Origin: Aphrophora alni
Lineage: Eukaryota > Arthropoda > Insecta > Hemiptera > Aphrophoridae
Assembly: GCA_963513935.1 (NCBI GenBank)
Contig: OY740774.1
Span: 86,762,890-86,826,889, forward strand
Length of the DNA: 64,000 nucleotides
Reading direction: 5' to 3'
Shown here: positions 58,746 through 64,000 of the stretch, piece after piece
Layout of the letters: each line of letters opens with the position of its first letter
How positions within the stretch are numbered: position 1 is the stretch's first letter
Program-made: the position numbers and the translations under genes
Notes under the pieces: generated by a model
Seen by the model: the letters and a program-made list of their open reading frames with translations, nothing else
Database searches by the model: none
Told to the model about the DNA's origin: nothing

Positions 58746-60169
58746 AAACTGTATGATATATAAACTGTATATAGGCTATATGTCCCCTTAGATGCCAGCA
58801 TCTCACTCCTCCACATCTTTACATTTAGTTATATCTGAAAAGTGTGTTATTTTCAAACAAACCCCGAACAATGAAAGATAAATTTTAAGCCTAAATAAAC
58901 AAATATTAAGTCGAGTGCTAATGACATGTGTCGTCCATACAGATTGATGAATATCACTTTCATCATCTATTTTAAAAGTAAATCAAATATTTGTCACTTT
59001 TATAAAGATTATATTGCATAAACATTACAAAAACGTTTTTGTTGATAAAATTCCAACCACGACTAAATGTAATTACAACAGACTGTAGACCTTACATGAC
59101 GTCGCAGGGATAACCCCAGTAATCCAAAGACTTTATAAACCTAATACGTTATTAAATGAAAGGTATCCACTGCGCATAATAATATCTGATAGATTTATCC
59201 TGCCTCGTAGAGGACTTATATCTGGTCGGGGATAATAGTAAATCCGTTATTAAAATATGTTGAAAGTGATTACATGTTTGGGATTACAAATTAAAACTGC
59301 TAACCAAATTAAGATTGATACCAATTATTGGAGACAGAACTCGCAAGAAAACTATTGTCTTTTATAGTAATAAAATTGGAAATAATAGTAGTGAGGTAAA
59401 AATATAAAATTTTAAATGACAAAAAGAAAATGAAAACCTTATGAAATGAAAGTCTAATTTAAATTCCTTGCTGTTTTAAAGGTGAAAAACTTGCCGGGAA
59501 TCATCGCCATATACAAAAAATAGTGGGGGAAGGAAAGTTTATAAAATAAAGAAGCATGTTTCTGGAATACGTTTCTGTAGCGTTAGAAGAAAACAAGAGT
59601 TGGTCAAGACAGATATTATAGAAAACACGAAACAGAGGGATCTAACCCACGATTAAATTAAAAAGTTTCCAGCAAGGCAATGTTGGGATTGTTAAGTTCG
59701 AGCGCACTATAATTGGGCCCCTGAGATGTCCAAATTCTTAAAACGTCTTTTTTTCCGCCATAAAAAATAAAATTATTTGTCGATATCGTTTCAAATTCAC
59801 CAATAGACCTATTTTGAAATTTACGAAATTATTTAAAAATTTTTAATATTGACGATTTTATAATCCAAAAGATATTTGAATTTAGTTATCTTAAAAAATT
59901 ATATAAATTGCAACAAGTTCCAATAAAGTAAGGAGTGAACTATGTCCTTTATAATGGGAGCTGTCCTCTGGGGCTTAATTTTTGTGAATGTGGTGGTGCG
60001 GCAATCCCAACGGCACTAGCTAGATCTACACCTTTTTCCATGTACTGTTGGGTTCCATCACTTTCTTTCATCTTTCCTAAGAAGTTTGCTTCTTCTCTGC
60101 TTGCCAGATGCTATTTTCTGAGTATTCGACGGATAGGAGTCTTTATTAGGGTTAGAAAATAGCAAGTGT
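58746..60169. other. Intergenic DNA, no gene seen
   Basis: No recognised gene. A segment near 59600-59680 resembles dispersed repeat F on the minus strand (AGAGGGATCTAACCCACGAT). Confidence 0.5.
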
Positions 60170-60465
60170 TCTTGCAATTTTATGCCAGAATCTGTCCGTC
60201 TGTCTCTCTGTAAGTGACAATACATCATATATATTTCAAACTGTGCAATTATATTCCTTGTATTTTCCCACATATAGGAAAAAAATAGCGGTAACAAAAA
60301 GAAATGACCTTGGGGTAGTAAGAGGCAAAAACTATCGAGTTGAAAAATTCATATATTATGTGTGAGGTATGAAAAAAACTAAAAGTCATTGTGATTACAA
60401 ATATGTATGTTCATTTGACGAAAAAATTAATATGTTAGCGATAAGCCAAATTAAAAGTGTCATAT
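60170..60465 (+). repeat. Diverged direct duplication, copy 1
   Basis: Matches 61085-61380 in the same order. Shared blocks are CCGTCTGTCT, ATATATTTCAAACT, TTGTATTTTCCCA, ATAGGAAAAA, AATATGTATGTT and TTTGACGAA. The two copies are about 0.9 kb apart and well diverged. Confidence 0.65.
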
Positions 60466-61084
60466 ATCACGCCCCCCCCCCCTAACTTGACACTCCGCGA
60501 CCCACAAATCTTTAAAATCCATACGTGGATTTGATATTAAATTTCAATGAGAAATCATATATTATAGTTGTTGAATATTACGAATACAACTTAATCTCAC
60601 TACATAGTGAGAAAATCGTAGCGTATATGTTTCTAAAAGAAGTTTTTGTGAGACAAAGAATTCAATAGCCATTAAAAGATTTATTTAATTTTCATTTATT
60701 TCTCTTTATTATGGTGAGTAGGTAAATCTATATGTTCAAAACACTAAGTACAGTACCCTAAACTAGTAACTATAACATTAACACTAGTCCTACTAACTTT
60801 AAAACACTAAAAGACATGATCGCTTCTTATGAAGTGACTTGAAGGACCACCAGAACAGTAATGACAAGGATGGGGTGGGTGAGGTGGGACGGATGGTCAG
60901 GAGAAATGTACCCGAGTTATTGTATTGCATGATGACTCATCTCCAATCAGCTCCAAGTATTCATTTCCTGGTAACGTAACTCCAACCCTAAACATTGGAC
61001 CTTCTGCGCTTTCTTCGCACATATCTATATGTGCCCTTTATTCGCTGTGCGCTTTTTTCGCATAATCAAACCAAGGACCCTTAT
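60466..61084. other. Spacer between duplicated copies, no gene seen
   Basis: Contains an 11-C run near 60472-60482 and a GC-richer part at 60820-60920. No coding region supported. Confidence 0.5.
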
Positions 61085-61380
61085 AATTCCATATGCATTA
61101 CCGTCTGTCTGCAAGTCGCAACCCGTCTACACAGACTAAACTATAAATCCTATATATTTCAAACTTTGTATTCATATGCTTTGTATTTTCCCAAAAATAG
61201 GAAAAATATAGTGGTAAAAAATACCATAAAGGGTAAAAGTTATTAAGTTAAACATTTTTATTTTTGGAAATATAATGTGTAGGGTAATCAATTAAAACTA
61301 GAAGTTAATCTAATTACGAATATGTATGTTTCTTTGACGAAGAAATTGATATTTTGGCGCTAGGCCGCGTATAAAAGGTT
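61085..61380 (+). repeat. Diverged direct duplication, copy 2
   Basis: Second copy of the 60170-60465 sequence. The open frame at 60995-61246 overlaps its start and is not a gene. Confidence 0.65.
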
Positions 61381-61936
61381 TTGAACTTTTTTAAAAATAA
61401 TTGTTCTTATATGTATATGGACCCTATGTCGTGTGGTTTCAGGTTAGCTTACTATTGATCCTTTTATTACACGATCTTTACTTTTTTTAAAAATAAAGAC
61501 AAGAGATTTTTCCTTTTAAATAAAAATAAAAGTAATAAAATAAGTTAACACATTTTCAAAATTAGTTGTATTTTAAATATTTAAAATTTAAAATTTAAAA
61601 TGACTCACACTTTCAAAATTTGTTGATCTTTAAAATGTTATCAAATCTAAAAAGTTTGGATCAAACATATCGTAACAGGTTTTAAAATGGAAGCTTATTC
61701 TCGTCAAATTTACAAAAAGTTGAACGGAAGATCTTGCATCATCTGTGAAAGTTCACCATAAACTTTCTTTTCATTGCATTCTTAAAATGACCTAAATATA
61801 AAATGTATTAACTGGAACGGTCAAGATTAAAACAACTTGTTTAAAAATATAATTATTAGCTTTCAGATCAGAATGGATAATCTTGTCTGAACCTATGCGC
61901 TTGAAATACTATTAACCTATTGGCATTAAAGTTTTG

Positions 61937-62060
61937 CGCGTGCGCACGAGTGGCGTCACGTGACTGTACATGCTCTATGTACACGTGAGTCTAGGTCGGT
62001 CTGACGGGTTCCATAATCGAGGGCATATTCCATCAAACTGCGCTTGCGTCAGAATCTATT
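61937..62060. promoter_or_regulatory. CpG-richer island with NRF-1-like and E-box motifs
   Basis: GCGCGTGCGCAC, GCGTCACGTGACTG, TACACGTGAGT and CTGCGCTTGCGTCAG occur within about 120 bp of otherwise AT-rich DNA. GCGCNTGCGC and CACGTG are common in metazoan housekeeping promoters. No initiator, first exon or open frame could be tied to it, so this is only a candidate promoter. Confidence 0.3.
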
Positions 62061-64000
62061 CATTATATGACTAACTCGTAGATAAGTGCAATATCCGTAG
62101 ATCTGTGGATGCAATCTTTGGTTTTAAAGTGTTAGGAATTTAAATTGTCTTCATTTACTGTGTAAACCGTTATCATGCACAATTCAGTCGATGGTATTTG
62201 AAGTGTGGATCTGTGAGGTGAAATTACAATAATTCTAGAGTAGAGGATCTATGTTTATCTAGGTGAATTTAAATAACCTAGTGATGAAATTCTCTTTGAA
62301 TTGATTGAATGTTCTTTATGGTAGAGAGTTCGGATAGTTTGATTGGCTCTGAGGTCAAGAGTTCAAATCTTATACTTCAAATGACCGAACGAAGTGAAGT
62401 CTTGTTTTAACTCCATTGGCTTTTAAGCGGAGGGGAGGGGGGAATTAAAAAAAAACAGCGAAAAATGTACTTTATTTTTGTTTTCATCGATAAGTCTGTT
62501 ATTCCTCAGCCTACAGAACAAAAAAATATAACTGTAGTGTTATCACACCTTTTACCCCTAGCTCTAGTTCAAATTTCACGTGAATTTGACTTTGAAAAAT
62601 AAGAAACATTGTCTCTAGAATCAGCTTGAATTCGCGAATTTTTGAACGTTAATTGTCTGTAGTTTCTAAAGGATTACCGAAACTATCGAAGAATAACAAA
62701 ATTTAAAAATAATATGTTTAATCCAAAATTGGCATAAAACATAGGGGTTTCTATGAGAATATTTAGAGGAAACCACCATATTGGAAAAATGGCGCCTTAC
62801 ATTAAAAATTTGGTAATACCTCCAGTTATAACTCAAACAATCCTGGGGGTTACCTTTTACAGTGTTTTGTAACTTTTGTACTTAACGAACAAAACAGCTG
62901 TTTCAATCACCATGTATTTGGCAAAGTAAAGCCACATCGCTGAAGACTTCCATAAAGGCCCTAGGAAACGCTTAAATGTTTCTTTACACTAAAACATCCT
63001 TTAACTGACTTCGCGTTTTAAAAACCTCCTTAACATTTTCTTTAGTTTACTAAGTTATCCTTATAAAGGAGCGATTAAAACAACGACGACATAAATAACA
63101 ATTACGTCATCAATAAGAACCAATTATAGTTCCATAATCACTACATCTGATTATTCGTTTCCTATGGTTATCTATGGTGTTATCTATGCTGTTATCTATG
63201 GTGTGTTAGTACGTTTTGATTTATTTTTATTCGTTTGACCTTGAATTCACAATCACAATAAGAAAGGTCGAAAAAAAACCAATATTCTCCAATCTAGAAA
63301 AACTTTAGTTAAAAATTATAAAATATAAATTGACAGTTAAAGCAGTGTGAGTGAAATGTTGCAGAAAAAATGACGTTTGGTTAAATACCAATTAAGCATT
63401 TTCCTGTAATTTTGTTCCATACAACAAGAATGTTCTAATTTCACTAATTTCGTTTTTCCCACGTAATAATATTTAATATTCTCTACAATATCTTTTTTTT
63501 TCTGCTACCGTTATATAATGGGAATTTAAACAATACCTTTATTTTATCGAAACTATTGGGTGCATACAATAAGTGGAAAATATGACAGAAAATTTTATTA
63601 ACCTATAACATTTTACACATTTAATCTTCATCGTAAACATTAAATGTCTTTTCGCAATCATGAATCTTTTCGTTACTAGTGGTGAAACCTCATTTAAATG
63701 CTTAACGAATTTTAGAAAATCATCTTGATCTTTCATCATATTCACAATAATTGAGAGCAAACTAGGCCTACCGTTCGCCATTCAACAATATCGTTAACCC
63801 TACAAACCGCCTACTTATATACGGCCCATTTCTCCTTTTATTATTTAGGGTTTTTAAAAATTCATAAAAAAATGGGAATATTGTGTATGTAAAACACACC
63901 TTTTTATATAGGATATCATTCTTCTCAGAAAGGTACGTAGAATATATCTGTGTAAGTAACAAAATGGTAGATATAAAGGTATTAGAGTTAGTATGTTAGG
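62061..64000. other. Intergenic DNA, no gene seen
   Basis: No gene recognised. The minus-strand open frames at 63539-63781 and 63768-63962 have no domain. A short imperfect triplication of TATGGTTATCTATG/TATGGTGTTATCTATG lies near 63163-63205. Confidence 0.45.

Noticed and set aside
59100..59150. GGGATAACCCCAGTAAT as an rRNA-like fragment
   Set aside because: It superficially recalls the GGGATAACAGCGTAAT of large-subunit rRNA, but the flanking bases do not continue the match.

Overview
The window reads as AT-rich, non-coding animal DNA, probably from an arthropod. The hints are dense simple repeats, many decayed transposons, a short TTAGG run near 38.35 kb, and a core promoter with an arthropod-style TCAGT initiator. 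I found no convincing host protein-coding gene, rRNA or tRNA. The recognisable content is mobile DNA at several stages of decay.

The main feature is a very large palindrome at 16386-30973. Its arms are about 7.28 kb, they meet at a roughly 20-bp loop near 23.68 kb, and they are almost identical, with identical translations of every long ORF. It is flanked by a perfect 6-bp direct repeat, AATGAA. Removing the palindrome and one copy of AATGAA rebuilds an 81-bp unit of a local tandem repeat whose neighbour is 79 bp. It is therefore an inserted element and not an assembly fold-back. Each arm carries the same small cassette. Gene A (237 codons, with a likely upstream start behind one stop codon) has a compact GCGCATGCGC/TATA/initiator promoter. 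Gene B (116 codons) is a very acidic protein with a VIDLT motif and a C-terminal KRQR, convergent with gene A. Gene C is divergent from gene B and broken by one frameshift and one stop. Decayed extra copies of the tails of genes A and C lie nearer the centre. No transposase, integrase or polymerase was recognised, so the element looks non-autonomous. Its 6-bp duplication, 5'-AG ends and duplicated-end layout suggest a snap-back derivative of a protein-primed Maverick/Polinton-like or virus-like element. That assignment is inference.

Left of the palindrome (1-16.3 kb) are a poly(A) retroposon tail, a pogo/Tigger-like DNA transposon with TA duplication (3804-4741), a LINE 3' end on the minus strand (9328-9583), a possible second Tigger-like transposase tail (about 11.75-11.9 kb), and several dispersed repeat families with copies elsewhere in the window.

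Right of it are a probable solo or partial LTR (31064-32449), a hairpin repeat at 42 kb and a long (TA)n tract. At 44117-50002 lies a young minus-strand LTR retrotransposon with 1,868-bp LTRs, a 4-bp TGAC duplication, an initiator-Met-type primer site and a polypurine tract, but no gag or pol. Further right are a truncated RTE-like LINE tail (minus, 53.4 kb), an inverted-repeat element (57.65-58.07 kb), a degenerate LINE tail (plus, 58.3-58.75 kb), a diverged direct duplication (60.2 and 61.1 kb) and a CpG-richer, promoter-like island near 62.0 kb.
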